Both the position numbers and the translations under genes were made by a program. A stretch of 38,701 bases of DNA from VFKU01 sp964620045 (lineage in GTDB: Bacteria; Hydrogenedentota; Hydrogenedentia; Hydrogenedentales; GCA-2746185), in contig CAZUJL010000033.1 in assembly GCA_964620045.1 (NCBI GenBank), forward strand, positions 1 through 38,701. Reading direction: 5' to 3'. How positions within the stretch are numbered: the stretch's first letter is position 1; every line of letters begins with the position of its first letter. The notes under the pieces were generated by a model. It made no database searches, was not told the origin of the DNA, and was given only the letters and a program-made list of their open reading frames with translations. This document shows, piece by piece, positions 8,238-15,730 of this stretch.

Positions 8238-10757
8238 TCATTTTGCGACCGTCGCCTCCGCTGGTTCGTGAACCGCGGCCGCCGGCAGGGAGACGGTAAA
8301 CGTGGTCCCCTCGCTGACGACACTGGCAACGTCGATTTCGCCCCCGTGTTCTTCGATGATCCCGTGTACCACGGCCAGCCCCAGGCCGCATCCCTCCGCC
8401 TTCGTAGTGAAGAAAGGTGTGAAAATCTCGGGCAGGCGTTCGGGTGGAATGCCGTGGCCCGAGTCGGTAACCGTGATACGCACGCATTTGCGCTCGACCA
8501 GACTGGACGCGCTTTTGCGGCGTTTGAAGAAGTATCCCGACCGGATTTTGATGCGCAGCGTGCCCTGGCCCTGCTGCTTCATGGCGTCGATAGCATTCAG
8601 GAACAGGTTTAGGAACACCTGGTGCAACTGCTGGTCGTCGCCGCTGATGAAGAAGGGCTGATCCGGAACGTCCATTTCTATGGTGACGAAGTTCTTGCGG
8701 AGCTGGTTTTCGAGCAGCGCGGCGACTTCGTCGACGGTGCGGCGGATATTGACATGGGTGTAGGCCACGGGGCGCGGGCGCGCGAAATCGAGGAGGCGGG
8801 ACACGATGGTGTCGATGCGATCGACCTCGTGCGGCACGACTTCCTCGAAGGTGGCGCGGAACTCGGGATCTTTGTAGCGGTCGGAAAGCAACTGCGTGAA
8901 GGTCTTGATCGACACGAGCGGGTTCTTGATTTCGTGCGCCATGCCGGCCGCGAGCGTGCCGATGGAAGAGAGGCGATCGGCGCGCTGCACGTTGCGTTCG
9001 AGCGTCTTGATCATCGTGAGGTCGTAGAGCAGCACCGCGGCGCCACTGATCGCGCCGCTCTCGGTCATCAGGCAGGAGCTGGAGACCATTAGCGGCACGA
9101 GCTGGCCGCCCGGGTTCGTGATGATGGTTTCGAAATCGCTGACGGGCGTTTCACGGTCGAGCGTCGTGCGCAAGAGGTCGGCGATTTCGTTCGGCACTTC
9201 GACCAGGCCCTTGCCTTCTTCGACGGGGCCCAGCAGCGCGCGCGCAGCGGCATTCACCACGGTGACCGTGCCGGTCTTGTCGATCGCGATCACGCCTTCG
9301 CGCATCTTCGCGAATACATTTGTCTGGCGCAGGTAAACGTTCGCCAGTTCGCGGTACAGGCGCGCGTTCGCGATGGCGGTGCCGAGCGGGCCGGCGAGCG
9401 CGCGGAACGCGACGCGTTCCTGCTGCGAATAGATGTCGTGCGTGTCCTTCGGGCCGAGCGTCATGATGCCGACGAGGCCGTCGCCCGTCTTCAGCGGCAG
9501 ACAGAAGAAGGCTTCGAGGTCGGCCAGCGAACTGGCGACGCCCACCATGCGCTCGTCGGGCCGGCCGTGCAGGATTTGTTCGAGGATCAGCGGCTGCGGG
9601 ACGTCGCGCAGGAAATCCAGCAATACCGTGTGCTCGCGCGTGTGCATGGGCGGCTCGTTGGCGACGGACGTGAATTCCGTCGTGAGGAGATCCTGATCGT
9701 GCGGGTCAGTCAGCAGTACGCGGATTGTACGCACGCCGATGGTCTGCTGGATGTCGTGGGCGATCGCGCTGACGAATTTGTCCAGCTCCACGACTTCGGC
9801 GGACTGCTGCGCGAGACGCGCGTACAGGTTGTCGATGTCGTATCGCTGGCGCAGGAAGTTCACTTCGATCATGTGCGACACGCGTTCCTTGATCGTCTGG
9901 AACACGAGCGAGACCAGCAGCGCGGTGAACACGCCCGGCATGATGTCGGCCAGCGTGGTCTCCGCGCCAAGGAAGAAGCGTGTGATGTAGGTGAAGAGCA
10001 GGAAGATGGTGATGACGAAGGTCGTGGAGACGGCGTAGACGATGGCGCGCGAGACCATCGCACGGGTGTCGAGCAGGTGATACCGCACCATCGCGTACGC
10101 AAAGAAGCCCATGAGCAGCATGACGGCCGCGGGCGTGTAGGCCTGGAAGATGGGGATGTTGAGGAGTGGTTCGGCTGCGGCCGTCGCGCCGGAGAGTCCC
10201 GCGATGCCGTAACAACCCGTGACCACGAACTGGATCTGCCGGCGGCCGAAGCCGTGCGACTCGCGCAATTTGCGGCGCAGGTTTGCGTGCACGGCGAACA
10301 GCGTGATGAGATCGAGCGCCACGAGCGCGAGGATGCTGGGGTCGTGGCGCACAATGGGCGGCTTGCCGAGAGGGATTTCAACGACCTGCACGTACCACGG
10401 GCCGAGCGTGTTCGCGGAAAGCATCACGCCGAGCACGTAGAGCAGGATGAGCAGGCGGCGGTTTGCGTCGAAGCGGCCCTTCGGGAAATAGCCGACGAAG
10501 TGGTAGAACGCAGCCGGCGCGAAGCACACGGAAAATTCCGCGACGTGCACCCAGACGATAACGCCGAGTTCAGTGGTGGCGCTGACCGCGCCGAACACGC
10601 CGAGCGACCAGACCATGAGCACGAAGGCCGTGAATGCGAAGGCCTGGTGAGTGGGTTTGGTCCAGTTGCGCGCCAACACCAATACCGCGAGCCCAAGGCA
10701 GACGAGAGCCGTCAGCCCGTTGAGCACGGTCGGTATGATGATGTCGAGCGGACCCAC
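8238..10757 (-). CDS. Membrane sensor histidine kinase (multi-TM, GAF, PAS, HisKA, HATPase)
   Basis: An 839-residue kinase. Roughly the first 300 residues hold about eight hydrophobic helices, resembling the 7TM N-terminal sensor region of PrsK-like kinases. A GAF-like region lies near 330-470 and a PAS domain near 485-590. The HisKA motif MAHEIKNPLVSIKTF has the phosphoacceptor at H608 (codon 8934-8936), and the HATPase domain shows the N box NLFLNAIDAM, DSGHGIPPE, FTPFFTTK and GCGLGL. It appears fully competent. The start is GTG at 10757, with AGGA about 10 bases upstream. Only 19 bases separate it from the upstream ketosynthase gene, and 48 from the downstream degenerate kinase, which implies one operon. 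The most likely partners are the receiver of the sigma-54 regulator and the receiver of the degenerate kinase. Confidence 0.92.
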   Translation of the reverse strand: MGPLDIIIPTVLNGLTALVCLGLAVLVLARNWTKPTHQAFAFTAFVLMVWSLGVFGAVSATTELGVIVWVHVAEFSVCFAPAAFYHFVGYFPKGRFDANRRLLILLYVLGVMLSANTLGPWYVQVVEIPLGKPPIVRHDPSILALVALDLITLFAVHANLRRKLRESHGFGRRQIQFVVTGCYGIAGLSGATAAAEPLLNIPIFQAYTPAAVMLLMGFFAYAMVRYHLLDTRAMVSRAIVYAVSTTFVITIFLLFTYITRFFLGAETTLADIMPGVFTALLVSLVFQTIKERVSHMIEVNFLRQRYDIDNLYARLAQQSAEVVELDKFVSAIAHDIQQTIGVRTIRVLLTDPHDQDLLTTEFTSVANEPPMHTREHTVLLDFLRDVPQPLILEQILHGRPDERMVGVASSLADLEAFFCLPLKTGDGLVGIMTLGPKDTHDIYSQQERVAFRALAGPLGTAIANARLYRELANVYLRQTNVFAKMREGVIAIDKTGTVTVVNAAARALLGPVEEGKGLVEVPNEIADLLRTTLDRETPVSDFETIITNPGGQLVPLMVSSSCLMTESGAISGAAVLLYDLTMIKTLERNVQRADRLSSIGTLAAGMAHEIKNPLVSIKTFTQLLSDRYKDPEFRATFEEVVPHEVDRIDTIVSRLLDFARPRPVAYTHVNIRRTVDEVAALLENQLRKNFVTIEMDVPDQPFFISGDDQQLHQVFLNLFLNAIDAMKQQGQGTLRIKIRSGYFFKRRKSASSLVERKCVRITVTDSGHGIPPERLPEIFTPFFTTKAEGCGLGLAVVHGIIEEHGGEIDVASVVSEGTTFTVSLPAAAVHEPAEATVAK

Positions 10758-10776
10758 CGATATTACGTCCTATCGT

Positions 10777-12030
10777 TTATGCATCGCGGCGCAAAATCGT
10801 CGCTGCGTGCGTTCCACCAAAACTAAGCGCGGTCACCAGCGTGCTGCCGGCGTCGCTGTAGCGCGCCGAACCCGGCACGTAGTCGAGATCGCATTCCGAA
10901 TCCGGCTCGGCGTGGTTTAGCGTCACCGGAATGATTCCTTCGTTCAGCGTCATGAGTCCCGCGGCCGCGCTGAGCAAGCCGCCGCAGGAATACGCCTGGC
11001 CGATCATGGATTTTGTCGCCGTGATCGGAATGCGGTAGGCGTGCTCACCGAGCGCGTTTTTGTAGCCGTGCGTTTCACAGCGGTCGTAGTTCACGCTGGA
11101 GACGCCATGGCAATGCGCACAGTCGATGTCCTCGGGCTGCATGCCGGCGTCGCGCAGGGCATTCGAGATCGCGCGGCCGACGGCTTGTCCTTCGCGTTCG
11201 AGCACGATCGGGTTGTTGCCTTCGGCGGACGAACCGCAACCGGCCACCTGGCCGAGAATCTGCGCGCCGCGCGCGCGGGCGAGGTCGCCCCGTTCGAGCA
11301 CGAAAACCACCGCGGCTTCGGCAAGCACGAGGCCATCGCTCTTCGCGTCAAAGGGCTTCATCGCGCGCTTCGGGTCATCTTTTTCTTTTGACAGGATGCC
11401 AAGCGCGCAGGTGCCCGCGAAGCCGAGTTCTTCGAGCGGGGCCTCGGTGGCGCCGATGAGCGCGGCGTCGGCCAGGCCGGTGCGGATTTGTTCGCGGCCC
11501 CAGTGCAGCGCGTCGAGGCCCGTGGCGCAGCCGCTCGCGATCGTCACGGCGGGGCCCTGAAAGCCGAAGGCGGCGCTGACGTTCGCGGTGGACGCGTGGC
11601 CCGAATTTGCGGTGGAGGCGAGCTTGTCGATGTGGCTCCAGCCTTTGTCTTTGTAGACTTTCATCCAGTGTTGGTAGGTCTCATCCGGATTGCCGACACT
11701 CGTTCCGATGCCGACGGCGACGCGGTCGTTGGGGTAGGGCGTGGGATTGAAGCCGGCATCTTCGATGGCGAGTTTCGCCGCCGCCATTGACTGGTGCACG
11801 GCGCGGTGCCAGCGCTTGATGTTCGCCTTGCTGACGAAATCGGCCGCGGAAAAATCCCAGAGCTGCCCCGCGATGTGGCAGGGCATGTCGCTCGTGTCGA
11901 AACGGTTGATGAAGCCGATGCCGGATTTTCCGGACTCCAAGGCCGACCAATACGCCTTGCGCCCGATTCCGTTGCACGCTAGGACGCCAATGCCCGTGAC
12001 CACCACCGGCTGCGTCGAGAACTGCCTCAT
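10777..12030 (-). CDS. Beta-ketoacyl synthase-like protein with altered active site
   Basis: A 417-residue thiolase-fold protein of the KAS I/II type. The nucleophile is present: C168 in IASGCATGLDA. H308 in AHCHGVSSVNYD fits the first active-site His, and K340 in TKSMIG fits the conserved Lys. The second active-site His, normally in GHxxGAAG, is Q345 (codon 10996-10998, GQAYSCGG). The usual GEGAG is AEAAV. This is not a classical FabF, and because Cys is kept it is not a chain-length factor. It may act as an acyltransferase or decarboxylation-poor condensing enzyme, or serve as a partner. It starts at ATG 12030 with AGGGAG upstream, 11 bases after the preceding gene's stop, so translation is probably coupled to that gene. 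Confidence 0.85.
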   Translation of the reverse strand: MRQFSTQPVVVTGIGVLACNGIGRKAYWSALESGKSGIGFINRFDTSDMPCHIAGQLWDFSAADFVSKANIKRWHRAVHQSMAAAKLAIEDAGFNPTPYPNDRVAVGIGTSVGNPDETYQHWMKVYKDKGWSHIDKLASTANSGHASTANVSAAFGFQGPAVTIASGCATGLDALHWGREQIRTGLADAALIGATEAPLEELGFAGTCALGILSKEKDDPKRAMKPFDAKSDGLVLAEAAVVFVLERGDLARARGAQILGQVAGCGSSAEGNNPIVLEREGQAVGRAISNALRDAGMQPEDIDCAHCHGVSSVNYDRCETHGYKNALGEHAYRIPITATKSMIGQAYSCGGLLSAAAGLMTLNEGIIPVTLNHAEPDSECDLDYVPGSARYSDAGSTLVTALSFGGTHAATILRRDA

Positions 12031-12041
12031 GGGGGGACTCC

Positions 12042-13613
12042 CTAATTCGCCACTGCGTTTCCTTCGGCAGTGAATGGACGAAACGCTCCGATGCGCGCGG
12101 GTCTCGCCGCGGCGGCATTGATGCGTTCGATGGTTTCGGCCAGGCCGGTGGAGTCCCCCGAGAGCAATTGCAAACCCACCAGCTCCGCAAACTCACTTTC
12201 ACGCGACCGATAGCCGGCGAGCCCAGCCAACAGCGCGGTCCCTGCATCGATATCGAGCGGAATGTTCAGCTCGCGAATTTTTTCTTTCAGTTGCGCGGCC
12301 TGGCGCAGCGCGCGCTGGCGCATGTGACGGCGGAAGGGGCCGAACTCCTGCGCGAGGAGGCGTCCGCTGCCCGGCTTGGGCGCTTCGGTGCTCACGACGA
12401 CCGAGGAAGGATTCGCGCGGCGAATCAGACGCAGCGTTTCGTCCTCGGTGTGGTAATCGTCTTCGGCACACGGATACGTCACGTGCGCTGACGTAAACAC
12501 GCCGGCGAACTTCGACGCGCGCATCAAGCGCTCGGCGTCTGTGATGGTGAAGTTTCTGCGATAGTACGTATCCAGCAGACGCTGGCTACCAGTGGAGAGA
12601 TCGACATCGACCGCGGCGCAGCCGGCCGCCGCGAGGAGTCCCATGCGCGTCTTCGCGGTGTGCGCGGGGTCGAGGGTGCACGCGAAGGTGACGTTCATGC
12701 CGGAGGAGAGCAAGCGGCGTTCGAGCGTTGCTTCGGTGGAGTGTTCGATCCCGCGGAAGCGAAACGCGCGGCTGCCGAATTGATCGGTAATGGAGCGTAA
12801 AGCAGACACGGTCGAAGTGGAGACGTCGCCGTGCAAATTCCCGGAATGCTCCACGACCGCCGAAACCTCGATTGACCCAACTGCGAAAACGTCGAAGAAA
12901 TGTAGTTTACTGTATTCTGCCGGTGAAATGTAAAGAAATTTGTCGGAATTTGGTGTGGATGCGGTTTCTGCGGGGCTGTTTTTGCCGCTGCCGGTCAGGG
13001 TCAGCCGGGCACCGTCGTAATACGCGAAATTATGGATTCGCTGCCAGTGCTTCCGCTCGGCGGACGCCAACACTTCCCGAGCCGGAAAAACATCGTCTAA
13101 AGCAATGGCATCAAACAACTTAAGGGCACGCGTCAGCAGCGTCTGTTCGTCGAAAACCTTTCCAAAGGCGTAGAGCTGGGCGCGGGGACGCAGCGCACGG
13201 ACGCGGGTCGCGAGCACCATGGCCGCAGCGAGATCCTTCGCCGCCACGATGCGGAAAATCACGCATTCAGGCTCGACACGGGAGACCAGGCGATCGCCGA
13301 GCTGTTCGAATACGCCGGCCTGTGCACGGCGAAGTCCCTGCGGCAGAGCGACTTCCTGTTCCAAGTGTGCGCTGGAGGCGGTTTGCCGAAGGACCTGGTT
13401 GGGGGCGTTGGACGCCCATGCCAGCGCGGCTTCGCGCACGGGCTCGGGGTGCAACATCTCGAAGGTTTCGTGCGTACCCAGATCATGCACGCTGACCAAA
13501 CGGCCGGTTTCGAAGGCCGCGCGGGCGGTTTCGAGCACGCCGTGATCGTAGCGCAAGTCGTTGAGCGTGAATGGTGTGCCAGGAATACGAACGACTAGAA
13601 CTGGACCCGCCAT
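12042..13613 (-). CDS. Radical-SAM/B12-like protein lacking the CxxxCxxC motif
   Basis: A 523-residue protein I assign only by architecture. Residues about 115-185 resemble a Rossmann-type cobalamin-binding-like region, and residues about 235-420 resemble a radical SAM barrel, with FGSRAFRFRG, then a segment around 340-356 (STGSQRLLDTYYRRNFT) like the GxxxxxxLxxxxR-x-xT signature, and a later ETLRLIRRANPS helix. The protein contains only four Cys (117, 312, 332, 382), none spaced as CxxxCxxC, so it cannot bind the usual 4Fe-4S cluster. The position expected for the motif reads EVSAVVEHSGN. It is first in the operon, starts at ATG 13613 after GGGGGGAA, and is followed by the ketosynthase. An unrelated TIM-barrel protein is possible. 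Confidence 0.5.
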   Translation of the reverse strand: MAGPVLVVRIPGTPFTLNDLRYDHGVLETARAAFETGRLVSVHDLGTHETFEMLHPEPVREAALAWASNAPNQVLRQTASSAHLEQEVALPQGLRRAQAGVFEQLGDRLVSRVEPECVIFRIVAAKDLAAAMVLATRVRALRPRAQLYAFGKVFDEQTLLTRALKLFDAIALDDVFPAREVLASAERKHWQRIHNFAYYDGARLTLTGSGKNSPAETASTPNSDKFLYISPAEYSKLHFFDVFAVGSIEVSAVVEHSGNLHGDVSTSTVSALRSITDQFGSRAFRFRGIEHSTEATLERRLLSSGMNVTFACTLDPAHTAKTRMGLLAAAGCAAVDVDLSTGSQRLLDTYYRRNFTITDAERLMRASKFAGVFTSAHVTYPCAEDDYHTEDETLRLIRRANPSSVVVSTEAPKPGSGRLLAQEFGPFRRHMRQRALRQAAQLKEKIRELNIPLDIDAGTALLAGLAGYRSRESEFAELVGLQLLSGDSTGLAETIERINAAAARPARIGAFRPFTAEGNAVAN

Positions 13614-13672
13614 TGCTTCCCCCCAAGGCCTGGATAGATGGAAAACCCCGCCTGGACCACTACAAGATAGAG

Positions 13673-13774
13673 TATCTAGGCCCCCTCAGACGCTAGATAT
13701 CGTGGCGCATAGTATCACCAACCCTATATCTATGCAAGTTAATAGTAGCTACCACACTTTTCCGCTAGATATAG
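13673..13774. repeat. Two AT-rich inverted repeats built from TATCTAG/CTAGATA in a divergent promoter region
   Basis: The 289-base gap between the divergent genes at 13613 and 13903 holds no gene. Within it TATCTAG (13673-13679) pairs with CTAGATA (13693-13699) across 13 bases, and CTATATCTA (13724-13732) pairs with TAGATATAG (13766-13774) across 33 bases. CGCTAGATAT occurs at 13691-13700 and again at 13763-13772. The surrounding DNA is unusually AT-rich for the window, so these are candidate operator sites controlling one or both operons. Confidence 0.5.
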
Positions 13775-13902
13775 ACTTTCGGGACGTTGATGGATACGTT
13801 GAATTACATAGCGTTTTTATGGATTTCGGGCGATTTGCGGGAGCGCGCCGCGCGAGAGTAGTCTGGGTTTGTAGTTGGGGGCGCCACACCACCGGGGGGC
13901 TG

Positions 13903-14793
13903 ATGGGCGGACTGCGGGTTTCTATTGTCATTCCTTCGCGCGACGGGCACCGGGGCGGGCTTGTGCCGCGCCTGCTCGAGAGCGTCGAACGGCAGACCTA
14001 CACCGATCGCGAAGTGATCGTCGTGCGCGGCGTCGAGCCGCAGGGCCGCGCGATCAACCAGGGCGTGCGTCAGTCACGCGGCGAGATCGTGATCGTCATC
14101 GACGACGACAGCCGGCTCGCGGACGAACAAGTGATCGCCTCACTCGTCGCGTCGCTCGATTCCGATCCGAAAATTGGCATGGCGGGCGCAAGCATTCTTT
14201 TGGACCCCGAAGCGTCTCCGTTTCAACGGCGCGCCGCGCGTCAATTTCCGCGCCTTTGCACGCCGGAAGTAAACGCGATCACCGACAGCGATATGGCGTG
14301 TCACGGATGCTGCGCCATGCCGCGCCGCGTGTTCGATCAGGTGGGAGGAGAGCGCGAGGATATTCTGCGCGGCCTCGATCCCGATCTGCGCGTGCGGCTG
14401 CGAAACGCGGGGTATCGCGTGGTGCTGTCGCCGAACGCGCGCATTTATCATCCGCTGCCGAACGGCTGGCGCATGACGCTGAAGACCTTTTTCCGAAATG
14501 GATTCGGATCGGCCTACGCACAGAAGTTCGAACCGGCGAGTGTGTACGAGACGCACGAGTCGGTGGATGCGAAGGATTTCAAAGCGCAGCGGCCGTGGGC
14601 CTATCGCGTGGCGCGGTTTCCGATGCGATTGGTGGCGGCGGTCGCGCGCGGCAATCTGATTCGGTTTGTGGCTTACACGGCGTACGGCGTGGGGTATGGA
14701 TATGGGCTGGCGCGGGCGGAGCGGATTGCGCCGCGGCCCGCGCGCGGTGAGGGACCGGAATGCACGCAGGGGAACGATTCAAGAGCGGCCTGA
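13903..14793 (+). CDS. Family 2 glycosyltransferase
   Basis: A 296-residue GT-A fold transferase. It starts with the typical strand RVSIVIPSRD, has RAINQGVRQSRGEIVIVIDDDS with the metal-binding acidic cluster D67-D69, a later DPDLRVRLRNAGYRV segment matching the acceptor-side ED-like motif, and ARIYHP at the end of the catalytic domain. It would move a sugar from a nucleotide donor to a glycan or lipid acceptor at the inner membrane face. I chose ATG 13903 because the family fold begins directly after it; the open frame extends to 13561, but that upstream part runs through the AT-rich promoter region and into the opposite gene. It overlaps the deacetylase gene by 34 bases, so the two are cotranscribed. 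Confidence 0.85.
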   Translation: MGGLRVSIVIPSRDGHRGGLVPRLLESVERQTYTDREVIVVRGVEPQGRAINQGVRQSRGEIVIVIDDDSRLADEQVIASLVASLDSDPKIGMAGASILLDPEASPFQRRAARQFPRLCTPEVNAITDSDMACHGCCAMPRRVFDQVGGEREDILRGLDPDLRVRLRNAGYRVVLSPNARIYHPLPNGWRMTLKTFFRNGFGSAYAQKFEPASVYETHESVDAKDFKAQRPWAYRVARFPMRLVAAVARGNLIRFVAYTAYGVGYGYGLARAERIAPRPARGEGPECTQGNDSRAA

Positions 14794-15584
14794 AACGCGC
14801 GGCGCGGGGGATGGTGGTGGGTCCGCCGCGATCGCGCACGGGGTGCTCCGTCATTTTGACGTACCACAGCGTCGGCACGCGCGATCACGAGATGAACGTG
14901 ACGCCGGCGGCGTTCCGCGAGCAGATGGGGTGGCTGGCGGACAGTGTCGAGGTCGTGCCGCTCGCGCACGCGGTGGATACGGCCGAAGGCGTCGCGATCA
15001 CCTTTGACGACGGCTACCGCGACAACTACACCGAAGCCGCGCCGGTGCTTGCGGACGTGCAACTGCCCGCGACGGTGTTCGCCGTGCCGGGGCGCATGAG
15101 TGGATGGCTAGACCACGATACGCGTGGCCCGGAATCGCAATTGATGTCGTGGGACGAACTGCGCACGCTCGCGGCGAACGACTGGACGATCGGCGCGCAC
15201 ACGATGAATCATGCGCGCTTGTCTGAGCTGACGGTCAGCGAACAGCACTACGAGATCGCCGGATGCAAGCGCGAGCTGGAAGAAAAACTCGGCATCGCAG
15301 TCGACGCCTTCGCGTATCCCTTCGGGTCAGCTTTGGATTACACGCGCACCTCGTGCGCGACCGTGCGCGAGTGCGGTTATGCCTACGCGCTGTCGAACCG
15401 ATTCGGCGTGAACACCGCGCGCGCGGACCGCTGGGCGCTGCGGCGCATCTGGGTGGATCGCAGCGACACACTCGAATCCTTCCGCGCCAAAGTGGAAGGC
15501 CGGCTCGATCGCCTCGCATGGCTCGACAGCGCCGTGGGGATTCGCGCGCGGCGATTTGTGAACCAGTTGTTGCGCGCGAGTTGA
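14760..15584 (+). CDS. Polysaccharide deacetylase (NodB-type)
   Basis: A 274-residue carbohydrate esterase family 4 protein that would remove N- or O-acetyl groups from a polysaccharide or a lipid-linked sugar. Motif 1 is TFDDGY at residues 81-86, giving the catalytic-base and metal Asp; motif 2 is the metal His pair H147/H151 in GAHTMNHARL; and FAYPFG at about 184-189 is motif 3. The N-terminus shows no clear signal peptide, so it may act in the cytoplasm or be membrane-associated. The start is ATG 14760, with GAGGGA upstream, inside the end of the glycosyltransferase gene. The pair looks like a small glycan-modification module. Confidence 0.9.
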   Translation: MHAGERFKSGLKRAARGMVVGPPRSRTGCSVILTYHSVGTRDHEMNVTPAAFREQMGWLADSVEVVPLAHAVDTAEGVAITFDDGYRDNYTEAAPVLADVQLPATVFAVPGRMSGWLDHDTRGPESQLMSWDELRTLAANDWTIGAHTMNHARLSELTVSEQHYEIAGCKRELEEKLGIAVDAFAYPFGSALDYTRTSCATVRECGYAYALSNRFGVNTARADRWALRRIWVDRSDTLESFRAKVEGRLDRLAWLDSAVGIRARRFVNQLLRAS

Positions 15585-15596
15585 GGCCGTAATTCA

Positions 15597-15625
15597 TTGC
15601 GGGTCTATGGGGCCTCTGTTATACT
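15597..15625 (+). promoter_or_regulatory. Promoter of the flagellar operon
   Basis: TTGCGG (15597-15602) and TATACT (15620-15625) are separated by exactly 17 bases, a good housekeeping-type match. It would give a leader of about 100 bases before fliM. Confidence 0.6.
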
Positions 15626-15639
15626 TCGCGCGCAGTAAG

Positions 15640-15651
15640 GCCCGAAAGGGC
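15640..15651 (+). promoter_or_regulatory. Small GNRA-capped hairpin in the fliM leader
   Basis: GCCC-GAAA-GGGC forms a short all-GC stem closed by a GNRA-type loop, near the start of the predicted leader. No known riboswitch could be recognised around it. It may only stabilise the RNA. Confidence 0.3.
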
Positions 15652-15730
15652 AGGGACTTAGCGCGGCCGTTCCGGGGCTGGTGCGGCGCGTTCTGATCGG
15701 GGCAAGTATTCATCCGGGGCGGGCGAAGGC

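Noticed and set aside
10777..12030. Ketosynthase as a chain-length factor (KSbeta)
   Set aside because: Chain-length factors lose the active-site Cys; here Cys168 is present in SGCATG and the change is at the second His.
10777..13613. A ladderane-type lipid cluster
   Set aside because: Only one ketosynthase and one radical-SAM-like protein without a cluster motif are present; acyl carrier, dehydratase and reductase genes of such clusters are missing.
13561..13902. Upstream extension of the glycosyltransferase to 13561
   Set aside because: It would run through the opposite gene's start and the AT-rich operator region, and the extra residues do not resemble the family.
15626..15730. A cyclic-di-GMP or other riboswitch in the fliM leader
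   Set aside because: Only a 4-base-pair GNRA hairpin is visible; the conserved cores of known riboswitch classes were not recognised.
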